Below, one piece after another: positions 15,326 through 24,019 of a stretch of 64,000 bases of DNA. The stretch covers positions 248,001-312,000 of the forward strand of contig NZ_FUZA01000003.1 in the NCBI RefSeq assembly GCF_900167945.1, in the 5' to 3' direction. Source of the DNA: Dyadobacter psychrophilus. GTDB taxonomy: Bacteria; Bacteroidota; Bacteroidia; Cytophagales; Spirosomataceae. Made by a program: the position numbers and the translations under genes. The notes beneath the pieces were generated by a model. The model did not search any database. It was given only the letters and a program-made list of their open reading frames with translations, and was not told the origin of the DNA. Position 1 is the first letter of the stretch. Each line of letters starts with the position of its first letter.

Positions 15326-18133
15326 TCAGATCACAACATTCACGATCCGCTTTGGAACTACAATCACTTTTTTCGCAGGATTTCCCTCCATCCAACGCTG
15401 AACCGTTTCGTTTGCCAACACTTCCTTTTCGATTTCAGAAGCCGGCGTATCCAGTGCAAACGTTAATGATGCCCGTACTTTTCCATTGATCTGAATCGGA
15501 TATTCAAAGACTGAATCGGTTACGTGCTGCAATTCCCATTTCGGGAAAGTGGCTTTTGAAACCATTCCTTTTTCGTTGCCTAAAAGATCCCACAACTCCT
15601 CACTGATGTGCGGTGCATAAGGGGAGAGTAAAACAACAAGCTCCTGCAAAATTGCTTTGCTCTGACATTTAACAGCACCCAACTCATTGACACACACCAT
15701 AAAGGCACTTACCGCCGTGTTGAACGAGAAGTTTTCAATGTCTTCTTCAATTTTCTTAATCGTCTTATGGAGGATTTTCAGCTCCTCTGGCTTTGCCGGA
15801 ACGTCCTTCACCATCCATTGTCCCGCATCATTGAAAAACAACCGCCAAAGCTTGCGGATAAACCGATATGTCCCATCTATTCCGTTGGTATTCCAGGGCT
15901 TAGCCTGTTCCAGCGGCCCTAAAAACATTTCATACAAACGCAATGTGTCCGCTCCGTAACGCTCAACAATGTCGTCCGGATTGACTACATTAAACTTGGA
16001 TTTGGACATTTTCTCCACTTCCACACCACACATGTATTTGCCATCTTCCAATATGAATGTCGGATTTTCACCTACAATATCGCGACGTGTTGCCTTGAAC
16101 TTTTCAACATCCAAAACATCATTTTCCACAATATTAACATCCACATGCAATGCAGAAACCTCGTATTGCGAACGCAGACCTGCACTTACGAAGACCGGAC
16201 TGCTATAATCATCACCCTTAACCCGATACACAAAATTGCTGCGCCCCTGGATCATTCCCTGGTTGATCAGCTTTTTGAATGGCTCTTCTTCCGGCACAAA
16301 TCCACGGTCTTTCAGGAATTTATTCCAAAAACGGCTGTATAACAAATGCCCGGTTGCGTGCTCTGTGCCCCCAATGTACAGATCCACGTCGCGCCAGTAA
16401 TCAATGGCTTCTTTCGACGCAAATTCTTCCTTGTTTTTCGGGTCCATATAGCGATACCAATACCAGCTGCTTCCCGCCCAGCCCGGCATGGTGCTCAGTT
16501 CATAACCGTTACCAGAACCGTGCGCCCAATCCTGCGCGCGGCCCAGAGGCGGTTCCCCGTTTTCTGTCGGCAAATATTTGTCAACTTCCGGCAAGTTCAG
16601 TGGCAACTCGTTCTCTTCTAATAAATATGGAAGCGGTTGTCCGGTGCTGTCATTTTTATAAAAAACAGGCACAGGCTCGCCCCAGTAACGCTGACGGCTG
16701 AAAACCGCGTCGCGCAAACGGTAATTGATTTTACCTTTTCCGATGCCTTTTTCTTCCAGCCAGTTGATCAAAACCTTGTTGGCCTCATGAAAAGTCAGGC
16801 CATTGATCATGCCTGAATTGATATAATGACCTTCCTTGGTCGAATCTGCCTGCGTTTCCGTTTCTTTTTGTGAGTCAAGGATTGGGATAATGGGAAGATT
16901 GAAATGTTGTGCAAAATTCCAATCGCGCTGATCGCCCGAAGGAACTGCCATTACAGCGCCCGTTCCGTAACCTGCTAATACATAATCTGCTATGTAAACA
17001 GGGATTTTTTCATCATTAAAAGGATTTACCGCATAAGCTCCTGTGAAAGCGCCCGAAACCGTTTTCACGTCAGACATCCGGTCGCGCTCCGATTTTTTCC
17101 TCGTTGAAGCAATGTATGCATCAATGTCGCCGCGTTGTTCGGGCGTTGTAATGATATCAACAAGCTCATGTTCAGGCGCAAGCACCATGAATGTTACGCC
17201 ATAAATTGTGTCCACACGCGTCGTGAAAACCTCAATCACATTCTGGTGGCCATCAATGCCGAATTTGACCAATGCGCCCACCGAGCGTCCGATCCAGTTG
17301 CGTTGCTGCTCTTTCAATGATTCGGTCCAGTCTACCGTGTCCAGTCCATCGATCAAACGCTGTGAGTAAGCCGTAATGCGCATCATCCATTGGCGCATTA
17401 ATTTCTGAACCACGGGAAATCCGCCCCTTTCCGAAACACCGTCCTTCACTTCATCATTAGAAAGCACCGAACCAAGCCCGGCGCACCAGTTTACTGTTGC
17501 ATCCGCAACATAGGTAAGCCTGTATTTCAATGTCAGTTTATACTGGTCTTCCGCTGTCCAGGCATTCCATTCCTCTGCGGTAAAAATCGGCGTATCCTCG
17601 TCACAAGGCGCATTAACATCTTTATTTCCACTCTTTTCAAAAATGGAAATCAGCGATTCTATTGGCTCTGCCTTGGCTGAATCGTTGTTATACCAGCTCT
17701 TGAAAAGTTCGATAAAGATCCATTGTGTCCATTTGTAATAATCCGGCTCGGAAGTACGCACTTCCCGCTTCCAATCGTAGCTGAAACCCAGATTTTTTAA
17801 TTGCTCAATGTAGCGTGTAATGTTCTGTTCCGTGGTAATGGCCGGATGCTGGCCGGTCTGGATCGCATATTGCTCCGCTGGAAGACCAAAGCTGTCGAAA
17901 CCCATCGGGTGCAGCACATTAAAGCCTTTCAACCTTTTGTAACGGGAATAAATATCGGACGCAATGTAACCCAGCGGGTGGCCCACATGCAATCCCGCGC
18001 CCGAAGGATACGGGAACATGTCCAACACATAATATTTGGGAAGGCTTGATTGGTTTTCGACGCTAAATGTGCCGTTGCTTTCCCAATATTGCTGCCATTT
18101 CTGCTCTATTTCCCTGTGACTGTAATCACTCAT
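15326..18133 (-). CDS. leuS: Leucyl-tRNA synthetase
   Basis: A 935-aa class I aminoacyl-tRNA synthetase that charges tRNA-Leu. The HIGH-type motif is HVGHPLGYIASD (about residues 50-61), the catalytic KMSKS motif is EKMSKSKFN (about 707-713), and the large CP1 editing domain lies between, with the typical YIADYVLAGYGTGAVMAVP block. The C-terminus ends with VPKRIVNVVI, a family hallmark. The protein is longer than E. coli LeuRS (860 aa), mainly because of an acidic insert around 160-185. It is monocistronic. Confidence 0.97.
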   Translation of the reverse strand: MSDYSHREIEQKWQQYWESNGTFSVENQSSLPKYYVLDMFPYPSGAGLHVGHPLGYIASDIYSRYKRLKGFNVLHPMGFDSFGLPAEQYAIQTGQHPAITTEQNITRYIEQLKNLGFSYDWKREVRTSEPDYYKWTQWIFIELFKSWYNNDSAKAEPIESLISIFEKSGNKDVNAPCDEDTPIFTAEEWNAWTAEDQYKLTLKYRLTYVADATVNWCAGLGSVLSNDEVKDGVSERGGFPVVQKLMRQWMMRITAYSQRLIDGLDTVDWTESLKEQQRNWIGRSVGALVKFGIDGHQNVIEVFTTRVDTIYGVTFMVLAPEHELVDIITTPEQRGDIDAYIASTRKKSERDRMSDVKTVSGAFTGAYAVNPFNDEKIPVYIADYVLAGYGTGAVMAVPSGDQRDWNFAQHFNLPIIPILDSQKETETQADSTKEGHYINSGMINGLTFHEANKVLINWLEEKGIGKGKINYRLRDAVFSRQRYWGEPVPVFYKNDSTGQPLPYLLEENELPLNLPEVDKYLPTENGEPPLGRAQDWAHGSGNGYELSTMPGWAGSSWYWYRYMDPKNKEEFASKEAIDYWRDVDLYIGGTEHATGHLLYSRFWNKFLKDRGFVPEEEPFKKLINQGMIQGRSNFVYRVKGDDYSSPVFVSAGLRSQYEVSALHVDVNIVENDVLDVEKFKATRRDIVGENPTFILEDGKYMCGVEVEKMSKSKFNVVNPDDIVERYGADTLRLYEMFLGPLEQAKPWNTNGIDGTYRFIRKLWRLFFNDAGQWMVKDVPAKPEELKILHKTIKKIEEDIENFSFNTAVSAFMVCVNELGAVKCQSKAILQELVVLLSPYAPHISEELWDLLGNEKGMVSKATFPKWELQHVTDSVFEYPIQINGKVRASLTFALDTPASEIEKEVLANETVQRWMEGNPAKKVIVVPKRIVNVVI

Positions 18134-18382
18134 AACTTTTTCTATATTTCCTTATTCCGATAGGGGCTGGCACTATGCCTTGCCAAATTTCAAACTGACC
18201 GCAAAAATAGCGTTTTTGATTGTAATAAGGTTTACCCTAATCCACATTACATAGCGATCAGCCCATTCTCAGCGCTTGTAGAAAGTAATTCCCAATTCAA
18301 GTCAAATGACGGACGTAGCTTTCGGGCACGGGTTTTTAAGTTTTTTTATTAATTCAATTATATCTACTAATTAAAAACCGAC

Positions 18383-19051
18383 ATGAAAAACTTTATGATT
18401 GCGCTGTGTATGATGACTATAAGCTGCACAGCATCAGCACAATACGACCCGGCCTTCCGGTTTGGTATCAAAGCAGGAGCCAATTTGTCCAACATTAACG
18501 GAAGCAATGACCTGACATTGTCAGGCGGAAACAACCCTTTCAATTTCAAGGACAATGATAATCGTTCACTGGGCTTTGCAGGTGGTGTTTTCTTTCGTTT
18601 TGGTAAAACATTCTATATCCAGCCCGAGATTTTATTGTCACAAAAAGGAGGTCGTTTCAATGTTTATGAGGACGGCGTGCAAGATTCAAATGGAAAGGTT
18701 GATGTTCGCTTTTCGAACCTGGACGTGCCGATCCTGTTCGGGATAAGGGTTGCGAAATTCTTCCGCGTCAATGTTGGCCCGATGGCTTCATTGAGATTAT
18801 CCAACAATGGTAAAATCGGCGATTCGTTTGATGTGATTACAGGTGAAAATTCCGCGCAATTTAAAAACCGCCTGGCATATGGCTATCAGGCGGGTGTAGG
18901 CGTGGACCTTGGACGACTTAGCCTGGATGTGCGTTACGAAGGAAATTTCACGGACATTGTGAAAGTGGAATTCGACAATGCTACAACGGCGTCGCAATTT
19001 GGAAAAAAAGGAAATTTGTTCCAGGCAACGCTTGGCTTTGCGATTTTCTAA
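18383..19051 (+). CDS. Outer-membrane beta-barrel protein (PorT/porin-like family)
   Basis: A 222-aa protein with a signal peptide (cleavage after TASA, about residue 19) and alternating beta strands starting with FRFGIKAGANLSNI, typical of the small eight-strand OMP_b-brl_2 barrels abundant in Bacteroidota. Strands such as FYIQPEILLSQKGGRF and the terminal FQATLGFAIF fit a barrel with an aromatic C-terminal residue. It is monocistronic and followed by a terminator at 19071-19105. Function unknown. Confidence 0.85.
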   Translation: MKNFMIALCMMTISCTASAQYDPAFRFGIKAGANLSNINGSNDLTLSGGNNPFNFKDNDNRSLGFAGGVFFRFGKTFYIQPEILLSQKGGRFNVYEDGVQDSNGKVDVRFSNLDVPILFGIRVAKFFRVNVGPMASLRLSNNGKIGDSFDVITGENSAQFKNRLAYGYQAGVGVDLGRLSLDVRYEGNFTDIVKVEFDNATTASQFGKKGNLFQATLGFAIF

Positions 19052-19070
19052 ACAAAAACATCAAGATACA

Positions 19071-19105
19071 AACGGGACCAGTGTTAAGACGGGTCCCGTT
19101 TTTTT
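19071..19105 (+). terminator. Rho-independent terminator after the barrel gene
   Basis: AACGGGACC with GGTCCCGTT around an 11-nt loop, followed by a T run. Confidence 0.85.
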
Positions 19106-19141
19106 GTTTTGTATGTTACCGCTGAATCTGCGGGCGATTTC

Positions 19142-19149
19142 TACTTTTG
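19142..19149 (+). promoter_or_regulatory. Promoter -7 element for the XRE regulator gene
   Basis: TACTTTTG, an exact TAnnTTTG match followed by CA, 63 nt upstream of the GTG at 19213. No clear -33 TTG is present. Confidence 0.4.
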
Positions 19150-19212
19150 CATTTCTTTACCTAAATTGCCTGTATACGAAATCATCCATTACAGGCCGAT
19201 TCAAACAGCGCA

Positions 19213-20703
19213 GTGGCAATAAATACAGATAATGTAAGGTTGGTTTTCGGGTTGAAGCTTAAACAGCTGCGACTGGACAAAGGAATGTCACTCAGTGAAC
19301 TTTCTCAAAAATCGGGACTTTCGATTTCTTATATCAATGAAATTGAGAAAGGCAAAAAATACCCCAAATCCGATAAGATCATTGCCCTGGCCTCGGCTAT
19401 GGATGTGGATTACGACACGCTTGTTTCACTGAAACTGACCAAACGCCTCGAGCCGATCTCTGACCTGCTGAGCTCCAATGTGCTTACAGAGCTCCCACTG
19501 GAACTGTTTGGAATTGATCCCGCTAACCTGCTCGAAATCCTTTCCGACGCCCCGGCCAAGATCAGCGCATTTGTAGGAACATTGATTGAAATTGCGCGTA
19601 ATTATAATATGTCGATCGAGAAGTTCTACTTCTCGGCATTGCGCACTTACCAGGAAATGCACGACAATTATTTTGAGGACATTGAGCTGGAAGCAGAGCG
19701 CTTTCTGATAGAAAACAATGTGGATCAAAATCAGATCCTGAATGAAACAGATCTGGCTGGAATCTTAAAATCGCGCTTTAATTATTCCATTGAAAATATC
19801 AATGAAAAGGCAAATCCCGAATTTTCCAGCGTGCGTTCCCTGACCATTACCAACCCGAACGGCAATCGTTTGCTGATGAATAACCATCTTTCGTCTGTTC
19901 AGCGGGCGTTTATTTTCGGACGGGAAATTGGTTACCTGTATTTAAATCTGAAAAACCGGTTGCATACCACCGCATTGGTGGAGGCGGAGTCGTTTGAGCA
20001 GCTGCTTAATAACTTCAAAGCATCGTATTTTTCGAGTGCGATTATTATCAAAAGAAGCTTACTGGTGCCCGCAGTCGCAGCGGTTTTTGAACAAAAAATG
20101 TGGCAGCCGCAGCAGCTTATCGACCTCATCCACAGGTTTAATACAACGCCGGAATCATTCTGCTACAGGCTAAGCAACATTTTGCCGCGTTACTTTGGGA
20201 TTAATCAGATCTTTTTCTCCCGTTTCAACAATTTTGTTGGTCAGAATATTTTTGATATGACCAAGGAAATGCACATTTCCCGGAAACATTATCCGCACAC
20301 CGTCAAGGACGAACATTATTGCAGGCGCTGGGTCGCATTGACCATTCTGAATGATCTGGGTGACATTATACGGCGTAAAGAGCAACCCGGAATACTTTGC
20401 AAAGCGCAGAAATCAACCTATCTGGATACCCGTGATGAATATCTGGTAATTAGTTTTGCCCTTCCCATGTCCCCCACTCCGGGCCTGAACGTGAGCGTAT
20501 CGATGGGCATTTACCTGGATGCGCCTACACGCGAAAAATTACAGTTTCTGGACGATCCGTTTCTCGTAGCAAGAGAAGTAAACCAAACTTGCGAACGCTG
20601 CTCGCTGTTTGATTGCCGTGAAAGGATCGCAGCTCCCACTATTCTGCAAAAGCGGCATAAAAATGAAGAATTGAGGAAGGCTTTGAAAAGAATGATCAAT
20701 TAA
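19213..20703 (+). CDS. XRE-family regulator of the ScfR/RamB/PccR type
   Basis: A 496-aa DNA-binding regulator. An N-terminal helix-turn-helix (about 8-65; MSLSELSQKSGLSISYINEI) is followed by an ImmA/IrrE-like domain whose HExxH zinc site is degenerate (FGREIGYLYL). A C-terminal short-chain acyl-CoA-regulator domain has the conserved Cys motif CERCSLFDCRERIAAP. Characterised relatives (RamB, PccR, MccR) sense acyl-CoA or related metabolites and control the glyoxylate cycle or propionyl-CoA assimilation. Here the neighbours are a sterol-desaturase-family protein and an acyl-CoA dehydrogenase, which fits acyl-CoA or lipid control. It starts with GTG. Targets and ligand are inference. Confidence 0.85.
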   Translation: MAINTDNVRLVFGLKLKQLRLDKGMSLSELSQKSGLSISYINEIEKGKKYPKSDKIIALASAMDVDYDTLVSLKLTKRLEPISDLLSSNVLTELPLELFGIDPANLLEILSDAPAKISAFVGTLIEIARNYNMSIEKFYFSALRTYQEMHDNYFEDIELEAERFLIENNVDQNQILNETDLAGILKSRFNYSIENINEKANPEFSSVRSLTITNPNGNRLLMNNHLSSVQRAFIFGREIGYLYLNLKNRLHTTALVEAESFEQLLNNFKASYFSSAIIIKRSLLVPAVAAVFEQKMWQPQQLIDLIHRFNTTPESFCYRLSNILPRYFGINQIFFSRFNNFVGQNIFDMTKEMHISRKHYPHTVKDEHYCRRWVALTILNDLGDIIRRKEQPGILCKAQKSTYLDTRDEYLVISFALPMSPTPGLNVSVSMGIYLDAPTREKLQFLDDPFLVAREVNQTCERCSLFDCRERIAAPTILQKRHKNEELRKALKRMIN

Positions 20704-20832
20704 ATTTATGGCAATAGGGGAATCATAGCAGTTAAATGTCTGACAAAAGGAAGGTCGTGCGCAATCCGATTAAAGTTCGATTAAAAATTTCTTAGAATTT
20801 ATAATCGTAAATCCTGCCACCACCTTCAAGAC

Positions 20833-20840
20833 TATATTTG
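20833..20840 (+). promoter_or_regulatory. Promoter -7 element for the desaturase-family gene
   Basis: TATATTTG, an exact consensus match 22 nt before the ATG at 20863. The -33 element is not obvious. Confidence 0.4.
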
Positions 20841-20862
20841 TTAAATATTTGACACCACTGCT

Positions 20863-21810
20863 ATGCCTGGCACATATGAGTTTGAGGATTTTCTTTTAAA
20901 AGTCTCCACTCCGTTTTATTTGTTGCTGATCTGCGTCGAAATCTTCCTGACTTACCGGCCTTCGCACGACCATCATAGTCCGCGCGCTTCCTATAATTTC
21001 AAAGACAGCTTTACCAATGCGCTGCTAATGCTCCTGAATGGCGGCATAGACCTTTTATTTAGGACGGCTTATGTGGGCGTGCTGATCTGGTTTTACAATA
21101 TGGGTTTGAAAACAGCCATTACCAATCCGTTTTTTTACTGGTTCAGCCTGTTCCTTTTCGAAGATCTGGCCTTTTATACATTGCATTATGTGGATCACCA
21201 CAGCAGGTTATTCTGGGCAGTGCATGTTACGCATCATTCTTCCGAGCATTTCAATTTGACCACTGGTTTCCGTTCTTCTGTTTTCCAACCGCTTTACCGT
21301 TTTGTGTATTTTATTCCAGTGGCACTTGTCGGATTTAATCCGGCCGATATCATCATCATGTACTCCCTGACGCAGATTTACGGCATTATTGTGCATACAG
21401 AATATGTAGGCAAACTCGGTTGGCTCGAATATATTTTCGTAACCCCTTCTCATCATCGTGTTCACCATGCGAGCAATGTCCAGTATCTGGACAAAAACAT
21501 GGGCATGTGCCTGATCATCTGGGACCGCATTTTTGGCACATTTCAGGAAGAACTGGAAACCGTGCCGCCCGTTTACGGATTGACCAAACCGATCGAAAAC
21601 GCAACGCTGGCAAACACCGTTTTGCACGAGTGGAAGGAAATTGGAAAGGATTTCAAACAAAAAGCAAACCTTCGGACGAAGCTCAACTATCTGATCAAAG
21701 CGCCAGGCTGGTCCCACGACGGTTCAAGGCAAACTACAAAAGATCTGCAAAACAACTTATCCCGAAATAACGGATCCGAAACTCAGTCGCCGAAAGCCGA
21801 GATTATTTAA
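20863..21810 (+). CDS. Sterol desaturase/fatty acid hydroxylase family membrane protein
   Basis: A 315-aa integral membrane di-iron enzyme. The histidine clusters are visible: HYVDHH, HVTHHSSEHFN and PSHHRVHH, arranged as in the fatty acid hydroxylase superfamily, with four or so hydrophobic segments before them. Members hydroxylate or desaturate lipids, sterols or carotenoids; the substrate cannot be assigned. The gene ends 8 bp inside the convergent acyl-CoA dehydrogenase gene. The upstream regulator of acyl-CoA type suggests a lipid-metabolism link (inference). Confidence 0.9.
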   Translation: MPGTYEFEDFLLKVSTPFYLLLICVEIFLTYRPSHDHHSPRASYNFKDSFTNALLMLLNGGIDLLFRTAYVGVLIWFYNMGLKTAITNPFFYWFSLFLFEDLAFYTLHYVDHHSRLFWAVHVTHHSSEHFNLTTGFRSSVFQPLYRFVYFIPVALVGFNPADIIIMYSLTQIYGIIVHTEYVGKLGWLEYIFVTPSHHRVHHASNVQYLDKNMGMCLIIWDRIFGTFQEELETVPPVYGLTKPIENATLANTVLHEWKEIGKDFKQKANLRTKLNYLIKAPGWSHDGSRQTTKDLQNNLSRNNGSETQSPKAEII

Positions 21811-22966
21811 AGGCCTGAATTCCCGTAATTTCTGCGCCCAGGATCAGCAAATGAATGTCATGCGTGCCTTCGTAAGTGATCACCGATTCCAGGTTCATCA
21901 TATGCCGCATTATTGGATACTCGCCTGAAATGCCCATTGCACCCAAAATTTGCCGACATTCCCTGGCTATTTGAAGCGCCGTAGCCACATTGTTACGCTT
22001 TGCCATGGAAATTTGCGTGGTTGTGGCTTTATTATCATTCATTAATGTGCCCAGCCTCCACGCCAGGAGCTGCGCTTTGGTAATTTCGGTGAGCATTTCA
22101 GCCAACTTTCTTTGTGTCAATTGAAAAGCGGCAATGGGTTTATCAAATTGAATACGTTCCGCTGCATATTTCACCGCGGTTTCATAACAGTCCATCGCAG
22201 CCCCAATAACTCCCCATGAAATGCCATAACGTGCTTTATCCAGACATTGCAGCGGCGCTTTCAGTCCGGATGCTTGGGGTAAAATATTTTCTTCGGGAAT
22301 AAATACATCGTTAAAAACCAACTCTCCGGTGGCACTCGCCCTTAATGACCATTTGTTATGAATTTCAGGCGTTGAAAATCCTTCCATTCCGCGCTCCGCA
22401 ATTAATCCACGCACTTTGCCTTCACTGTCCCTCGCCCATACGATTGCTATATCCGCAAACGGAGCATTGGAAATCCACATTTTCGAGCCGTTGAGGCGAT
22501 AACCGTTTTCTGTTTTGGAAATTTTGGTCTGCATACCGGCTGGGTTGGAGCCATGATCCGGCTCGGTCAATCCGAAGCAGCCGATCATTTCGCCGCTGGC
22601 CAGGCCGGGAAGATATTTGCGCTTTTGTTCTTCGGAGCCAAAGGCAAAAATCGGCCACATCACCAGCGAGCTCTGCACAGAAATCGTTGAACGCATTCCC
22701 GAATCGCCTCTTTCGATTTCCTGGCACATTAAGCCATAACTGATGTAATCCAAACCGCCACCGCCATATTCCGCAGGAATCGTCGCGCCAAACAAACCAA
22801 TCTCACCAAATTTTTTAATCAAATGCAGTGGAAATTCCGCTCTCTGCGCATAGTCCTCAATGATCGGTTTGATCTCCTTATCTGAAAAGTCTTTGACCGC
22901 ACTTGCAATCAGTTGCTGCTCAGTAGTGAGCAGGTCATCGATATTGAAGAAATCTGTGGTTGGCAT
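21803..22966 (-). CDS. Acyl-CoA dehydrogenase, glutaryl-CoA dehydrogenase-like
   Basis: A 387-aa FAD-dependent acyl-CoA dehydrogenase. CFGLTEPDHGSNPAGMQT and the catalytic-Glu region TYEGTHDIHLLILGAEITG match glutaryl-CoA dehydrogenases, which oxidise and decarboxylate glutaryl-CoA to crotonyl-CoA in lysine and tryptophan breakdown. The start is set at the ATG at 22966; an in-frame TTG at 22984 overlaps the hicB stop. The stop overlaps the convergent desaturase-family gene by 8 bp. The family call is secure and the exact substrate is likely but not proven. Confidence 0.87.
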   Translation of the reverse strand: MPTTDFFNIDDLLTTEQQLIASAVKDFSDKEIKPIIEDYAQRAEFPLHLIKKFGEIGLFGATIPAEYGGGGLDYISYGLMCQEIERGDSGMRSTISVQSSLVMWPIFAFGSEEQKRKYLPGLASGEMIGCFGLTEPDHGSNPAGMQTKISKTENGYRLNGSKMWISNAPFADIAIVWARDSEGKVRGLIAERGMEGFSTPEIHNKWSLRASATGELVFNDVFIPEENILPQASGLKAPLQCLDKARYGISWGVIGAAMDCYETAVKYAAERIQFDKPIAAFQLTQRKLAEMLTEITKAQLLAWRLGTLMNDNKATTTQISMAKRNNVATALQIARECRQILGAMGISGEYPIMRHMMNLESVITYEGTHDIHLLILGAEITGIQAFK

Positions 22967-22980
22967 GGAGTTAAAGTCAA

Positions 22981-23193
22981 TCAAGCAAACATCAACTTAC
23001 CTTTGGGTTTTGAAATTTCCCGTCCAAGCGCTTCGGCAGTCTCAATCCATTGATCGATCACAATTTGCGCATTCAGCAGCGCTTCATTTTGCGTAGGGCC
23101 ATCCGCCATGCATCCAGGTAATTCCGGAACTTCCACAACAAATGTGTTGTCCTCTTCGCTCCAATACATAATTAACTCGTATTTGCTATTCAT
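22981..23193 (-). CDS. hicB: HicB-family antitoxin
   Basis: A 70-aa partial-RNase-H-fold antitoxin (YELIMYWSEEDNTFVVEVPE, then LPGCMADGPTQNEAL). It lies directly downstream of hicA, and its ATG overlaps the original hicA stop region by 8 nt, the normal coupled order. The frame is intact, while the partner toxin carries a premature stop. HicB neutralises HicA and usually represses the operon. No C-terminal DNA-binding extension is present in this short form. Confidence 0.88.
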   Translation of the reverse strand: MNSKYELIMYWSEEDNTFVVEVPELPGCMADGPTQNEALLNAQIVIDQWIETAEALGREISKPKGKLMFA

Positions 23194-23443
23194 AACTTAC
23201 AAGTTTGTATTTCAAAATAATCCCTCTCACCTGTTTCACCTGGTATGATTTAGCCTTATTACCATCAGGTTGAATATTTACAATTTCCACAATATTTTAC
23301 TTATAAAAAATTCTGTGGCTTCCTCCTGTCGTCTTTTCTGTGAAACCCAGGTTTATTAAAATTAATCTTAGATCATCAAAACTAAAATTGCTGTCAGCAG
23401 ATCCTGAAAGTAACTTTAACATCAGCTTATCAAATTTTCCCAT
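23186..23443 (-). pseudogene. hicA: HicA-family mRNA interferase, interrupted by an in-frame stop
   Basis: From the ATG at 23443 the frame encodes MGKFDKLMLKLLSGSADSNF, then FSFDDLRLILINLGF and the active-site segment TTGGSHRIFYK. It then meets TAA at 23299-23297. Directly after the stop, in the same frame, it continues NIVEIVNIQPDGNKAKSYQV and KQVRGIILKYKL, a normal HicA C-terminus, ending at a stop overlapping the hicB start. One substitution from a sense codon (such as GAA or AAA) to TAA explains it. The truncated product of about 48 aa keeps the catalytic His but lacks the last strand and helix, so it is probably inactive. Confidence 0.85.
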
Positions 23444-23593
23444 GTTACGAATTAATTGTAGTGTGTGATACTCTGTTATGATATCGAGGCTAGCCAAAAG
23501 GTTCATCAAATTTCCCTGCACAAGATAACAACAGTTACAACCAATGTTGCAGAAATAGCGTCTTTCCAGTTGAAACCTTAATGCTCAAAAGCC

Positions 23594-24013
23594 ATGAAAA
23601 TCCGCTACTCAATAATGATTACCCTCTTGTTTGTCAGCATGTTTTCATGCAAAGACGACGACGTTCAAGTCGAAAATAACGGCTTGGTAGGCAAATGGAA
23701 AATGGTTGAATTTTTGAATGATCCGGGCGACGGCAGCGGTGAATTTCAAAAAGCCTCAGAAGGCGAGTCCAGTGTGGTAGAGTTTAAGGCAAACGGTGAT
23801 TTCAACGAAATTAAAGGAGCGTTATATTCCTCCATTAACTCATACACAAAATATAAAATTCTCAGCAACTCAAAGATCGAACTCAGCGGCGCACCTGCCA
23901 GCAGCGCTTATCCCACTCATAACTGGACTTACGATGATCTGACGCCTACATCCGTAACGCTGGGCTTTGGTTGTGATGAAACATGTGCGGGAAAGTTTGT
24001 AGCCATTGAATAA
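23594..24013 (+). CDS. Lipocalin-like small lipoprotein, unknown function
   Basis: A 139-aa predicted lipoprotein: signal MKIRYSIMITLLFVSMFSC with the lipid-modified Cys about residue 19, then KDDD. The mature part opens with LVGKWKMVEFLNDPGDGSGE, a pattern seen in the small lipocalin-like lipoproteins of Bacteroidota. Two Cys near the end (GCDETC) may pair. It is convergent with the 24020-24943 gene with a 6-bp gap. No role can be assigned. Confidence 0.75.
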   Translation: MKIRYSIMITLLFVSMFSCKDDDVQVENNGLVGKWKMVEFLNDPGDGSGEFQKASEGESSVVEFKANGDFNEIKGALYSSINSYTKYKILSNSKIELSGAPASSAYPTHNWTYDDLTPTSVTLGFGCDETCAGKFVAIE

Positions 24014-24019
24014 CAGGCA

